64,000 nt of DNA from Georgenia_A wangjunii (GCF_036421915.1 NZ_JAZGOM010000001.1), one strand, 5' to 3'; positions 17,550 to 26,573 are shown, counted from the stretch's first letter. Numbers and translations: made by a program. The notes: generated by a model from the sequence alone, not told the origin.

Positions 17550-18537
17550 GACCGGGGGGCGTGGCGGCCGCCACCGTCACGCCCCCGGCTCCTCGCCGAG
17601 CGTCCCGGCCGCCGCGCCGGGCACCTCGCCGACGGGCCTGGCCCCCGCACCACCGGCTGCACGGCGCCGGCGCGGGGGCAGCTACGGCCTGACGCCGTAC
17701 TGGTTCCTCCTGCCCGCCCTCGCCGTCTACGGCGCGTTCATGCTCTACCCGCTCGGCCGGGCCGTCCAGATCTCGCTGTACGACTGGGACGGGCTGAGCC
17801 TGGCGACGTTCGTCGGCCTGGCGAACTACGCCGACGTCGCCACCGACCCGGCCCTGCGCGACGCGTTCGGGCACGCGCTCGTCCTCATCTTCTTCTTCTC
17901 CCTCCTCCCGCTCGGCATCGGGCTCGTCCTCGCGGCACTGCTCACGCGCGCGCGGGTGCGTGGGCTCGGGTTCTTCCGGACCGTCGTCTTCCTCCCGCAG
18001 GTCATCGCGATGGTCGTCGTCGCCGTGGCGTGGCGTCAGCTCTACGCGCCCGACGGCGAGATCAACACCCTCCTGCGCGCCCTCGGGCTCGACGCGCTCA
18101 CCCGGACGTGGCTCGGGGACTTCACGCTCACGCTGCCCGCCGTCGGGGTCATCGGCACGTGGGTCTCGACCGGCCTCGTCACCGTCCTGCTCATGGCGGG
18201 CATGGCGCGCATCCCCGGTGAGCTCTACGAGGCGGCCACCCTCGACGGCGCCGGGCCGGTGCGCACGTTCCTCGCCATCACCGTGCCGTCCGTGCGGGCG
18301 GAGATCGTCGTCGCCCTCACCCTGACGATCATCGCCGCGCTCAAGACCTTCGACCTCGTCTACGTCACGACCTCGGGCGGACCGGGGCGCACGACGACCG
18401 TGCCGAGCTACGAGGTGTACCGCCGGGCGTTCCAGCTCGGCGAGGTCGGCTCGGCGGCGGCCGTCGCCGTCGTCCTCACCGTCCTCATCTTCGCGATCAA
18501 CGTCGTCGTCAACCGGGTCGGGGAGCGCGAGCGGTGA
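17533..18537 (+). CDS. Carbohydrate ABC transporter permease, MalF/UgpA type
   Basis: A 334-residue permease with a long Pro/Arg/Ala cytoplasmic tail (about 48 residues) before the first helix (PYWFLLPALAVYGAFMLYP). The EAA loop reads ELYEAATLDGAGPVRTFL. The only ordinary start in frame before the helix is TTG 17533, which overlaps the binding-protein gene by 17 bases. The nearby ATG at 17546 is in another frame and does not give a permease. It pairs with the next permease, whose GTG overlaps its stop. Confidence 0.9.
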   Translation: MPRTNETGGRGGRHRHAPGSSPSVPAAAPGTSPTGLAPAPPAARRRRGGSYGLTPYWFLLPALAVYGAFMLYPLGRAVQISLYDWDGLSLATFVGLANYADVATDPALRDAFGHALVLIFFFSLLPLGIGLVLAALLTRARVRGLGFFRTVVFLPQVIAMVVVAVAWRQLYAPDGEINTLLRALGLDALTRTWLGDFTLTLPAVGVIGTWVSTGLVTVLLMAGMARIPGELYEAATLDGAGPVRTFLAITVPSVRAEIVVALTLTIIAALKTFDLVYVTTSGGPGRTTTVPSYEVYRRAFQLGEVGSAAAVAVVLTVLIFAINVVVNRVGERER

Positions 18538-19352
18538 GGGTCTCCAGCGTCGAGCGGGCGTGGAACTACGCCATCCTCATCGTCTTCGCGGTCCTCGCGC
18601 TCGCGCCCGTCGTGACGATCCTGCAGACCGCGCTCTCCCCGGAGACGCCGGCGGACGCGGCCGCGGGCGGCCCGCTGCACTGGGAGAACTTCGCCCGGGC
18701 GTGGGAGCAGGGCCGCTTCAGCGAGTACATGGGCAACTCGCTCAAGGTGGCGGTCGTCGTCGTCGGGCTCTCGACGATCCTGTCGATCATGGCCGGGTAC
18801 GCGTTCGGCGCCTTCGAGTTCCGCGGCTCGCAGCTGCTCTTCTACGTCTTCCTCCTCGGGATCATGGTGCCGACCGAGGCGATCGTCGTGCCGCTCTTCT
18901 TCGACCTCCAGGCGCTCGGGCTGACGAACACGATCTGGGCGATCGCCCTGCCGCAGGTGGCGCAGTCCGTCGCGTTCGGGACGTTCTGGATGCGCGCGTA
19001 CTTCCGCGGCGCGAACCGGTCGATCATCGAGGCCGCGCGGCTCGACGGCGCCGGCCACCACCGGGTGCTGTGGCAGGTGCTCGTCCCGGTGGCCCGCCCC
19101 GCCGTCGTCACGCTCGTCCTGCTCACCTTCATGTGGACGTGGAACGAGTTCCTCATCCCGCTCGTCATGTCGCCCAACGCGCAGCTCCGCACCGCGCCGC
19201 TCGGCCTCGCCATGTTCCAGGGGCAGTACGTCCAGGGGACGACGCTCCTCGCGGCCGGCGCGGTCCTCGTCGCCCTGCCGATGGTGATCCTCTACCTCTT
19301 CCTCCAGCGGCACTTCATCCAGGGCATGCTCGAGGGCGCGGTCAAGGACTGA
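18534..19352 (+). CDS. Carbohydrate ABC transporter permease, MalG type
   Basis: A 272-residue second permease with six hydrophobic segments. The EAA motif is IIEAARLDGAGHHRVLW, and the C-terminus (RHFIQGMLEGAVKD) is the common end of MalG-type permeases. The GTG start at 18534 overlaps the preceding stop as GTGA. It is the last gene of the kinase-importer operon; no ATPase gene is present, so a shared MsiK-type ATPase is likely (inference from other actinobacteria). Confidence 0.93.
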   Translation: MRVSSVERAWNYAILIVFAVLALAPVVTILQTALSPETPADAAAGGPLHWENFARAWEQGRFSEYMGNSLKVAVVVVGLSTILSIMAGYAFGAFEFRGSQLLFYVFLLGIMVPTEAIVVPLFFDLQALGLTNTIWAIALPQVAQSVAFGTFWMRAYFRGANRSIIEAARLDGAGHHRVLWQVLVPVARPAVVTLVLLTFMWTWNEFLIPLVMSPNAQLRTAPLGLAMFQGQYVQGTTLLAAGAVLVALPMVILYLFLQRHFIQGMLEGAVKD

Positions 19353-19422
19353 CCGCCGGACGGGTGGGCTCCCGGGGCAGGTCTCGCCGGCGCGGCACTT
19401 TCGTGCAGATGCTCGCCCGAGA

Positions 19423-19451
19423 TGTGAGCACTCCCTTGCAGCTGTGAGCAC
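19423..19451 (+). repeat. Direct repeat TGTGAGCAC x2, 20-base spacing, upstream of PIG-L gene
   Basis: Two identical nonamers, TGTGAGCAC at 19423-19431 and 19443-19451, are spaced exactly two helical turns apart in the 188-base gap before the deacetylase gene. This suggests binding of a regulator to one face of the DNA. The promoter itself is not clear. Confidence 0.45.
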
Positions 19452-19540
19452 CGCGTCGCTAGGTTTGCCAGGAAGGCAGACGGCGTGGTCTGCGACCACA
19501 GCTGCGGACGTCGCCGTCCGCACCGCACCGGGAGGTCCTC

Positions 19541-22500
19541 GTGAAACGGAAAGCCCTGGCACTACCGGCGGTGCTCGCGCTGCTGCTCGGCGGCGGGATG
19601 TCCGCCGCGACCGCGCAGGCGACGCTGCCGCCGCTCGAGGTCGGTGAGCCGTCGATCTCCACCGAGGTAGACCCGACCAAGATCGACATCATGGGGCTGT
19701 GGGCCCACCCCGACGACGACGCGAGCTTCACGACCCCCTGCGGTGTGTGGCACGACCTCTACGACATCCGCTGCGGCATCGTCATGGAGACGCGCGGCGA
19801 GGGCGGGAGCAACTCCGTCGGTGACGAGGCCGGCCCCGCGCTCGGCCTGCGCCGCGAGAACGAGGACCGCGCCTCCCACTGGCGCTCCGGCACGGTCGAC
19901 ATCTACAACGTCGACCGCGTCGACTTCTTCTACAACACCAGCGCCCCTCTGACGGCGCAGGTGTGGGACGCCGAGGAGGGGCTGCGGCAGACCGTCCGCA
20001 TCATCCGGGAGACCCGCCCCGAGATCCTCATCGGCTTCTCCCCGGCGCCCGCCGGGCACGGCAACCACCAGTACGCGGGGCGCCTCATCTGGGAGACGGC
20101 CGCTGCCGCGGCGGACCCGACGATGTTCCCCGAGCAGCTGACCGGTCCCGACGCGGTCGAGCCGTGGCAGGTGAAGAAGATCGTCTCCGGCGCCTCCAAC
20201 CAGGGTGAGGGCGGCACGGCGGGACCGAGCTGCACCGTCGGCTTCACCCCGGCGCCGACCAACCCCTTCACCGTCCACGGCGTGTGGACGGGTTACGAGT
20301 CGCCGTACACGTGGGCCGAGGGCAACGTCCAGGGCCAGCCGGCCGGGACGGCGAAGACATGGGCCCAGGTGGGCCGCGAGGGGGCGCGCGCGCACCCGAC
20401 GCAGGCGCGCTCGATGGAGATGGGCGTGACGGAGCCCGGGTGCACGCGCTACGGCGTGGCCCAGGCGTTCGTGCCGTTCCAGCCCAACAGCTCACCGGAG
20501 GCCGGCAACGACGACGCGCTCTTCTACGGCGCCTCGATCCCGGACCCGGGCGGCATGCCGCTCGGCTCGCTCCTCCACCTCGCGACGGACGACTACTTCC
20601 ACGCGGCCGGCGAGCCGTTCGAGGTCACCGTCCACTCCCGCTCCGGTGAGGGGACGCTCCCCGCCGGCTCCGTCGAGCTCGACGTGCCCGCCGGCTGGGA
20701 CGTCTCCGCCGCGCAGGACATCGGTCCGATCACGCCGGACGCCGACGCGACGGCCACGTTCACCGTCACCCCCGGCGACGACGCCACACCCGGCCGCTAC
20801 AAGCTGGCGGCCACCCTCACGTCGGGCGCCATGACCGGGTACACGGACTCCCGGGTGGAGATCGCGGCGCCCGTCGAGGGCCGGTTCGCGCGCTGGGGCA
20901 ACTTCGTCGAGTACGAGGAGTGGGCCGCGGCCAACACCTACATCTCCGGCCGTGCGCCGGCACGCGAGCAGATCGGCGCGGGCGAGACGATCTCCCTGCC
21001 GGTCGTCGTGACGAACCGGACGTCCGCGGACCAGGACGGCGAGGTGAGCATCACCCTGCCCGAGGGCTTCACCGCGGACTCGACGACGCTGCCGTACACC
21101 GGCCTTGCCGGCGGCGCGGAGACGACCGTGACGTTCGAGGTCACCCACACCGACCCCGACGCCGCGGGCGGCACCACCGTCGACATCCCCATCACGACGA
21201 CGTACAGCGAGCCCGCCGGCTCCGCGAGCGAGACGCTCCAGGTCATCGTCGTCCCGACGACGGTCATCCCCGAGCTCGACGCCACGCCGACCCTCGACGC
21301 CGTCGACGACGACGAGTACGGCGACGCGATCGAGATCGGCGGCCGCTGGGAGGGCGCCGAGTGCGACCCCGACGGCACCGACTGCGGCGACGGCAGCTAC
21401 GCGAAGATCGCGTGGCAGGACGACGCGCTGTACGCGTTCGTCCACGTCGTCGACGACACCCAGAGCGCCGCCGCCCCGCCCGAGCGGTGCTTCGGTCACT
21501 GGCTCGTCGACTCCGTCGAGGTCCTCCTCGACCCGCGCGGTGACTCGGTCGACACGTCGACCACGTTCAAGTCCGGGATCTTCCCCTTCACCGACGACCC
21601 GACCGGTAGCGCCGGCAACGGCGAGAACGGCCCGTGCTGGACGCGCGACGCCGACAACCATCAGGGCTTCTCCTCCGGCCCGCTCGCCGACACCGTCGAG
21701 GACGGCCCCAACGCCCCCGGCATGGAGGTCGTCAGCGACGCCGAGATCACGCCGGACGGCGCCTACGCCGGCGGCGCCTACAACGTCGAGATCAAGATCC
21801 CGCTCGACGTCCTGCCCGCCGCCGTCGGGCCGACGAGCACACCGCCGACGGGCGAGGCGGAGACGAACGACGTCGACCCCGACTACCTCGGGCTCAACAT
21901 CACGCCGTACGACTCGGACAACCAGGACTTCATCGGGGAGACCCGGACCGCGTGGTCGCCCTTCGGCAGCCAGCAGTCCGAGCCCTACCGCTGGGGCCAC
22001 GCGTACCTGGACGGGTACACCCCGCCCGAGGGCCGGTCGACGACCCCGGACGCCCCGCGGATCCCGGACACCGCGCTCCAGGGCGTGGAGTCCCCGCAGA
22101 CCGTCCACCAGTCCGCCGTGCGCGGCGTGACGATCTCCGGCCTGCAGCCGAGCCGGGCGATGACGGTCACCGACGTGACGATCGACGGCGACTCGGTGGA
22201 CATCGCGGTGGAGTCGACCGAGCCGGGAACCGCCCGGGCGTTCCTCTGGCACGGCGAGCACGGCTTCATCCCCGTGTGGGAGTCGAGCTGCCCGGGTGAC
22301 ACCGACGGCTTCGACGCCTGCTCGCTTGAGGACGGCTCGGCCCCGCCGTGGAGCCCCGACATGGGCGGGCGCCTGCTCGGCATGACGACGGTCCAGGTGG
22401 GCGTCGGCGTGAGCGGGATGACGCTGCCCATCGACGACGTCGTGCGGGAGGCGCTCCGGGCCGACGGCTCGATCCTCATCTCCTTCCAGTCGGCGGAGAA

Positions 22501-22789
22501 CGAGGTCAACGCCTGGTACTTCCCCGTCGTCGAGGGCGAGGTCCCGACCCCGACCCCGACTCCGACGACGCAGGAGCCGACGACGGACCCGACGACGGAC
22601 CCGACGGGCACCCCGACCGACCCGGCGACCGACCCGACGACGCCGGGCGGCGAACCCACGCGTCCGGGTGGCGGCGGGGAGCTTCCCTCGACCGGTGCGC
22701 CGCTCGCGCCGGTGGGCTGGGCCGCGCTGGCGATGCTCCTCGTGGGCCTCGCCGTCATCGGCGCCCGCCGTGCGGGGGTGGAGCACTGA
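19541..22789 (+). CDS. Secreted, LPxTG-anchored PIG-L-family deacetylase with CBM9-like domain
   Basis: A 1082-residue surface protein. A signal peptide (about residues 1-27, ending ATAQA) precedes a PIG-L/LmbE deacetylase domain with zinc motif AHPDDD (His56, Asp58, Asp59) and the second ligand motif HGNH (His173, His176). These enzymes remove N-acetyl groups from GlcNAc-type sugars. Beta-rich NEW3-like domains follow (about 340-570), then a CBM9/DOMON-like domain (about 580-830). Next comes a Thr/Pro/Asp-repeat stalk of PTPTPTPTT type. The end has LPSTG (1048-1052), a hydrophobic helix and RRAGVEH, a sortase signal. GTG 19541 follows GGAGG. It probably acts on amino-sugar polymers at the cell surface; the substrate is unproven. 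Confidence 0.88.
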   Translation: MKRKALALPAVLALLLGGGMSAATAQATLPPLEVGEPSISTEVDPTKIDIMGLWAHPDDDASFTTPCGVWHDLYDIRCGIVMETRGEGGSNSVGDEAGPALGLRRENEDRASHWRSGTVDIYNVDRVDFFYNTSAPLTAQVWDAEEGLRQTVRIIRETRPEILIGFSPAPAGHGNHQYAGRLIWETAAAAADPTMFPEQLTGPDAVEPWQVKKIVSGASNQGEGGTAGPSCTVGFTPAPTNPFTVHGVWTGYESPYTWAEGNVQGQPAGTAKTWAQVGREGARAHPTQARSMEMGVTEPGCTRYGVAQAFVPFQPNSSPEAGNDDALFYGASIPDPGGMPLGSLLHLATDDYFHAAGEPFEVTVHSRSGEGTLPAGSVELDVPAGWDVSAAQDIGPITPDADATATFTVTPGDDATPGRYKLAATLTSGAMTGYTDSRVEIAAPVEGRFARWGNFVEYEEWAAANTYISGRAPAREQIGAGETISLPVVVTNRTSADQDGEVSITLPEGFTADSTTLPYTGLAGGAETTVTFEVTHTDPDAAGGTTVDIPITTTYSEPAGSASETLQVIVVPTTVIPELDATPTLDAVDDDEYGDAIEIGGRWEGAECDPDGTDCGDGSYAKIAWQDDALYAFVHVVDDTQSAAAPPERCFGHWLVDSVEVLLDPRGDSVDTSTTFKSGIFPFTDDPTGSAGNGENGPCWTRDADNHQGFSSGPLADTVEDGPNAPGMEVVSDAEITPDGAYAGGAYNVEIKIPLDVLPAAVGPTSTPPTGEAETNDVDPDYLGLNITPYDSDNQDFIGETRTAWSPFGSQQSEPYRWGHAYLDGYTPPEGRSTTPDAPRIPDTALQGVESPQTVHQSAVRGVTISGLQPSRAMTVTDVTIDGDSVDIAVESTEPGTARAFLWHGEHGFIPVWESSCPGDTDGFDACSLEDGSAPPWSPDMGGRLLGMTTVQVGVGVSGMTLPIDDVVREALRADGSILISFQSAENEVNAWYFPVVEGEVPTPTPTPTTQEPTTDPTTDPTGTPTDPATDPTTPGGEPTRPGGGGELPSTGAPLAPVGWAALAMLLVGLAVIGARRAGVEH

Positions 22790-22815
22790 CGACGGGCTGA
22801 CCCACGCAGGACGAC

Positions 22816-22849
22816 GGGCCCCCGGCAGCCGCGCGGCTGCCGGGGCCCC
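22816..22849 (+). terminator. Strong GC hairpin terminator after the deacetylase gene
   Basis: A roughly 15-base-pair stem (left arm GGGCCCCCGGCAGCC, right arm GGCTGCCGGGGCCCC, one mismatch) with a four-base loop lies 27 bases after the stop. There is no T-run, as often in very GC-rich genomes. Confidence 0.75.
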
Positions 22850-22937
22850 GTGCGTCCGGGGCAGGGCGCTGCGGTGGTGCGCCGGCTGCCCGGGACGTTC
22901 CGGTCGGCGTCGACCCGCAGGGCCGTCGGTCGCCGGA

Positions 22938-23399
22938 CTACGTGTCCGAGACGTCAGTCCCGTCGCGGTGTCGATCTGTGGACCGGGTGACCGCCGCAAG
23001 CCAGTAGGAGTCCTCGTCGTCGGCGCTGACGACGACATTGCTCTCATCGGCGGTGATGTCAGGTGCGTTCCGAGCCATTCCCATCTGCCCGTTGTCGCAC
23101 CGAACCGCCCCGGAGTCGCTCGGTTCGCCGTTGAAGCGCACGTCCAGAGTCGCTTCACCGATGCAGTAGATCGTGAGTACGAACCCCTCTTCGACGTCGA
23201 AGTCGAACGCGGGGAGGGCGGCCGATCCGCGAGCGAGGACGGGTGGAACGAGAACGCCGTCGCCGGCGAACTCCTCCTGGAAGTGCTCGAGCCTGTCCGC
23301 GACCAGCACCAGTCGCTCGTCACCCTCGGACTGTGAGCACCCCGCGAGCAGCAGCACGGTCAGGGCTGCCAGGGCCGCCGTTCTCCTCGTGTCTCCCAT
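22938..23399 (-). CDS. Small predicted lipoprotein of unknown function
   Basis: A 153-residue protein with a typical lipoprotein signal (RR, hydrophobic core, LLLAGC with Cys21). The mature part is acidic with three further Cys-containing or Cys-adjacent stretches (LTIYCIGEATLDVRF, GAVRCDNGQ) that could form a disulfide. I recognise no family. The ATG at 23399 lies before the hydrophobic core and follows GGTGGCAGG. It stands alone between the deacetylase (convergent) and the SprT-like gene (same strand, 59-base gap). Confidence 0.75.
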   Translation of the reverse strand: MGDTRRTAALAALTVLLLAGCSQSEGDERLVLVADRLEHFQEEFAGDGVLVPPVLARGSAALPAFDFDVEEGFVLTIYCIGEATLDVRFNGEPSDSGAVRCDNGQMGMARNAPDITADESNVVVSADDEDSYWLAAVTRSTDRHRDGTDVSDT

Positions 23400-23458
23400 G
23401 CCTGCCACCGTATCGACGGGTGCAAGCACGGGGCGGCGTGCATGTCCGGCCGCGGCGT

Positions 23459-24274
23459 CTACGCCCCGACGGGAAGGACCGCTCGGAACGGCACGGTGAG
23501 CAGGCCGGCGCGGGTGCGCACGTGGTAACGGGTGCGGCCGCGCTTCTCGACGACGCCCTGGACGCCGGCGTACTTTCCGCGCACCCGGAGCGCGACGGTG
23601 CTGCCGACGGGGAGGCCGCCGAGCGCGGCGAGGACGGCCCGCGACGACGTCCCATCTCCTTCGGCCACCGGGTCGTCGTCGGAGTCCCACAGGGTCGGCG
23701 CGTGCGTGCCCGTCCGGCTCCGGCCGTCCCGAGCTGCGGCCGTGAGGGCGGCGAGCCGCTCGATGACGGCCCGCTGGTCCGCGATCTCGCGTTCCGACGC
23801 CCGGTACCCGGCGGACATGGGGACCTCGCGCCCGTGGAAGCGCCACGTGAAGAGCAGGTCCGGCGAGAAGTCGCGGCTGCACCGGGTACACGAGGACGCG
23901 CGGGCGGGCTGGCGGTGCCGGGTGACCGAGTGCCCGTTGGGGCACGTGCCCACCCACGGCGCGGGCGCGCGCGGGGCCTCGGGTGCCACGCACCGGGCGC
24001 CGGTCGAGCCGATGCGGCGGGCCGTCGCCCGCCAGACGGCGCCGTGCCCGTGACCTGGCCCGGCGAGGGCGTGCGCGATCTCGTGGAGGAGGGTCTCGCG
24101 GACCTGCGAGCGGCCGTACAGGACGGTGAGCGGGCGGCTGAGACTGATCGTGCGCCGGTCGAAGCGGCACAGCCCCGCCCGTACCTTGGCGTCGTCGAAC
24201 TCGAGCGTCCAGCCGGACAGGCCGTGCACGGCCATGAGCTCGACGCCCATCGTCCGGGCCGCCTCCAGGTCCAT
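23459..24274 (-). CDS. SprT-like zinc metallopeptidase-fold protein
   Basis: A 271-residue protein. The SprT-like domain has the zinc motif LLHEIAHALAGPGHGHG (His64, Glu65, His68, third ligand His75 or His77). A zinc-ribbon-like cluster follows (Cys111, His115, Cys129, Cys132). The tail from about residue 150 is charged and ends in a small beta-rich segment (VRGKYAGVQGVVEKRGRTRY). Bacterial SprT-like proteins are poorly characterised; the eukaryotic relative Spartan degrades DNA-protein crosslinks, but that role is not shown here. Confidence 0.87.
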   Translation of the reverse strand: MDLEAARTMGVELMAVHGLSGWTLEFDDAKVRAGLCRFDRRTISLSRPLTVLYGRSQVRETLLHEIAHALAGPGHGHGAVWRATARRIGSTGARCVAPEAPRAPAPWVGTCPNGHSVTRHRQPARASSCTRCSRDFSPDLLFTWRFHGREVPMSAGYRASEREIADQRAVIERLAALTAAARDGRSRTGTHAPTLWDSDDDPVAEGDGTSSRAVLAALGGLPVGSTVALRVRGKYAGVQGVVEKRGRTRYHVRTRAGLLTVPFRAVLPVGA

Positions 24275-24393
24275 CGCTCCTCCTCCGCCGCGTGCCTGAG
24301 GAAGACGGTACGAGGTGGCGCCGACACCCGGCCGACGTTGTCCACACCGCCCGCGTCGGGAAGCGGACGCGCAGGCGGGGTGTTGCCCCTCGT

Positions 24394-25611
24394 GTGAGTG
24401 ACCCGACGCGCGACGCGCCCCGTGCCCGGCCCGTCGACGTCGTCGTCATCGGCGCGGGGCAGGCCGGGCTCTCCGCCGCGTACCACCTGCGCCGACGCGG
24501 CTTCGTCGCCCCGGCGGAGGCGGCCCCGGGAGCACGCACCTACGTCGTCCTCGACGGGGAGGCGGGACCGGGCGGCGCATGGCGTCACCGCTGGCGCTCG
24601 CTGCGCATGGCGACCGTCAACGGCATCCACGACCTGCCCGGCATGGCCCTGCCCGACCCGCCGGCGTGCGAGCCGGCGAACGAGGCCATCCCGGACTACT
24701 TCGCGCGGTACGAGCGCGAGCTCGACCTCGCCGTCGTGCGGCCCGTCATGGTGCGCGCCGTGCGCCGCTCGCCCGCGGACGCGGCGCTTCTGCATGATCA
24801 CGAGGAGGGGTTGGGGGGCCCGGACGAGGTGGGGGGTGGCGCCCACGCGGCCGAGGAGAGGGACGGAGACGGGGTCGGGGCGGGGGGTGAGGGAGGGAGG
24901 CTCCTGGTCGAGACGGATGCGGGGGCGTGGGGCGCCCGGGCGGTCATCAATGCGACCGGCACGTGGCGCAAGCCCTTCTGGCCGCGGTACCCCGGCCAGC
25001 TCGACTTCCGTGGGACCCAGCTGCACGTCGCCGACTACGAGCGGGCCGAGGACTTCGCCGGGCGCCACACCGTCGTCGTCGGGGGCGGGATCTCGGCGGT
25101 CCAGCTCCTCGACGAGATCTCTCGCGTGACGTCGACGACGTGGGTCACCCGGCGGGAGCCCCTGTGGCGCGAGGACGACTTCGACCGCGAGGCCGGGCGG
25201 CGCGCCGTCGCCCTCGTCGAGGAGCGGGTCCGCGCCGGGCTGCCGCCGCGCAGCGTCGTCAGCGTCACCGGCCTGCTGTGGACACCCGCGCTGCGGGCCG
25301 CGAGGGAGCGGGGCGCCCTCGAGCGGCACCCGATGTTCACCCGCATCGAGCCCGACGGCGTCCGCATGGCTGACGGCTCCTTCCAGCCCGCGCAGGCCAT
25401 CCTCTGGGCGACGGGCTTCCGCGCCCAGCTCGACCACCTCGCCCCGCTCGGACTGCGAGGCCACGGCGGCGGGATCGCCGTCGACGGCACGCGGGTCCGC
25501 GCCGAGCCGCGGGTACACCTCGTCGGGTACGGGCCGTCGTCGTCGACCGTCGGGGCGAACCGGGCCGGGCGGGACGCGGTGCGGGAGATCACGGCTCTGC
25601 TCGACGCCTGA
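24394..25611 (+). CDS. FAD-dependent NAD(P)-binding monooxygenase-like oxidoreductase
   Basis: A 405-residue flavoprotein of the FMO/Baeyer-Villiger-like group. The FAD Rossmann motif VVIGAGQAGLSAAYHL is near the N-terminus. A second nucleotide motif VVVGGGISAVQLLDEI appears around residue 228, and ILWATGFRAQLDHL closes the fold. The start is GTG 24394. Residues about 131-168 are a Gly/Glu/Asp-rich low-complexity stretch encoded by a repeat-derived segment (24783-24905) that keeps the frame open. The enzyme may tolerate it as a surface loop. The substrate is unknown. Confidence 0.87.
   Translation: MSDPTRDAPRARPVDVVVIGAGQAGLSAAYHLRRRGFVAPAEAAPGARTYVVLDGEAGPGGAWRHRWRSLRMATVNGIHDLPGMALPDPPACEPANEAIPDYFARYERELDLAVVRPVMVRAVRRSPADAALLHDHEEGLGGPDEVGGGAHAAEERDGDGVGAGGEGGRLLVETDAGAWGARAVINATGTWRKPFWPRYPGQLDFRGTQLHVADYERAEDFAGRHTVVVGGGISAVQLLDEISRVTSTTWVTRREPLWREDDFDREAGRRAVALVEERVRAGLPPRSVVSVTGLLWTPALRAARERGALERHPMFTRIEPDGVRMADGSFQPAQAILWATGFRAQLDHLAPLGLRGHGGGIAVDGTRVRAEPRVHLVGYGPSSSTVGANRAGRDAVREITALLDA
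24783..24905. repeat. Repeat-derived in-frame insertion inside flavoprotein gene
   Basis: The segment starts with CTTCTGCATGATCACGAGG, the reverse complement of the core found in the 12471-12717 block, and continues with about 100 purine-rich G-heavy bases unlike the surrounding codons. It keeps the frame open and adds roughly 35-40 low-complexity residues. The right boundary near 24905 is judged from where normal coding resumes (LLVETDAG). Confidence 0.65.
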
Positions 25612-25626
25612 GCGGCGACGACCGGG

Positions 25627-26565
25627 TCAGCCGGGGAAGAGCCAGGCGAGTGCGGTGATGCTCTTCGCGGCGTACGCGCCGCGCCCGGCCTCGAGGCCGT
25701 AGGCGAGGTCCTCCAGCGCCCCGCACCGGGCGTAGAAGAGCGCGCGCTCCGGCAGACCGCGGTCCTCGTGCCCCGACGCGGTGAGGGCCGTGTCAAGCGC
25801 CGCCGGGCCGAGGTCGCGCAGGACGAGCCCGAGGTCACGCGCCGGGTCGACGAGCGCGGCGTCGCTCCAGTCGATGAGACCGGTGACGTGCCCTCCCGCG
25901 TCGACGAGGACGTGCTCGATCCCGAGGTCGTTGTGAGAGAGGACGGGCTGCCCGGCGGACGGGGGCGGGGCGTCGAGGAACGCGCGGACGGCGGGACGGA
26001 CGTGCCCGGCGAGGTGGCCGGCGACGGCCGCGTGGTGCTCGGCGGCGTCGGCGAGCCACTCCTCGAGCGCCGTGGCGTCGTGCGCGACGAGCCCCGCGAC
26101 ATCGTCGGCGGGTACGGCGTGGAGGACGGCGAGGACCGCTCCGAGCCGGGCGCCGACGGCCGTGGCGCGTGCCCGGGCGACCTCGGGGAGGTCGAGCAGC
26201 GGCCGCCCAGGGAGCAGCGGGTACGCGAGCGCCCCGCGGCCGGGGTCGACGAGGACCGGCTCAGGCACGGCCACCGGTAGCGCCCCCGCGAGGAGCCGGA
26301 GGAGCCGGGCCTCCCGCTCGACGTCAGCGAGGTCGCCGCCGTGCGCCCCGGCTGCGCTCCCGTCCGGCGCGCCGTCGTCGTCGTGCGCGAGCGGGAGCCG
26401 GACGACGAGCGTGCCGTCGACGAGGAACGTGCCGTGGTCGAGCCCGGAGCCGAGCGGGACGATCGTCGCGGCCGGGACGTCGGGCAGGTGCGCCCGGAGG
26501 AGCGCCCGCACCGCCCGCACCGCCCGCGCGGCCCACGGGTCGAGCGGGGCGGCGTCGCGCGGCAC
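25627..26565 (-). CDS. Aminoglycoside phosphotransferase (APH)/choline kinase-fold protein
   Basis: A 312-residue protein with the APH kinase fold: LGSGLDHGTFLVDGTLVVRLP as nucleotide-binding strand region, catalytic loop VLSHNDLGIEHVLVD, and metal-binding GLIDWSDAALVDPARDL. The GTG at 26565 starts nine bases after the hrpA stop, and GAGG overlaps that stop, so it is probably co-transcribed with hrpA. APH-fold enzymes phosphorylate many small molecules; nothing shows that this is a resistance gene. Confidence 0.87.
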   Translation of the reverse strand: MPRDAAPLDPWAARAVRAVRALLRAHLPDVPAATIVPLGSGLDHGTFLVDGTLVVRLPLAHDDDGAPDGSAAGAHGGDLADVEREARLLRLLAGALPVAVPEPVLVDPGRGALAYPLLPGRPLLDLPEVARARATAVGARLGAVLAVLHAVPADDVAGLVAHDATALEEWLADAAEHHAAVAGHLAGHVRPAVRAFLDAPPPSAGQPVLSHNDLGIEHVLVDAGGHVTGLIDWSDAALVDPARDLGLVLRDLGPAALDTALTASGHEDRGLPERALFYARCGALEDLAYGLEAGRGAYAAKSITALAWLFPG

Positions 26566-26573
26566 GGTCGACC

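Noticed and set aside
17546..17692. ATG overlapping the second binding protein stop as a permease start
   Set aside because: The frame does not lead into the permease; it yields an Arg/Pro/Ala-rich peptide that ends early. The TTG at 17533 is in the correct frame.
25627..26565. Aminoglycoside resistance gene
   Set aside because: The APH fold is shared by many metabolic kinases; linkage to hrpA and lack of mobile context do not support a resistance role.
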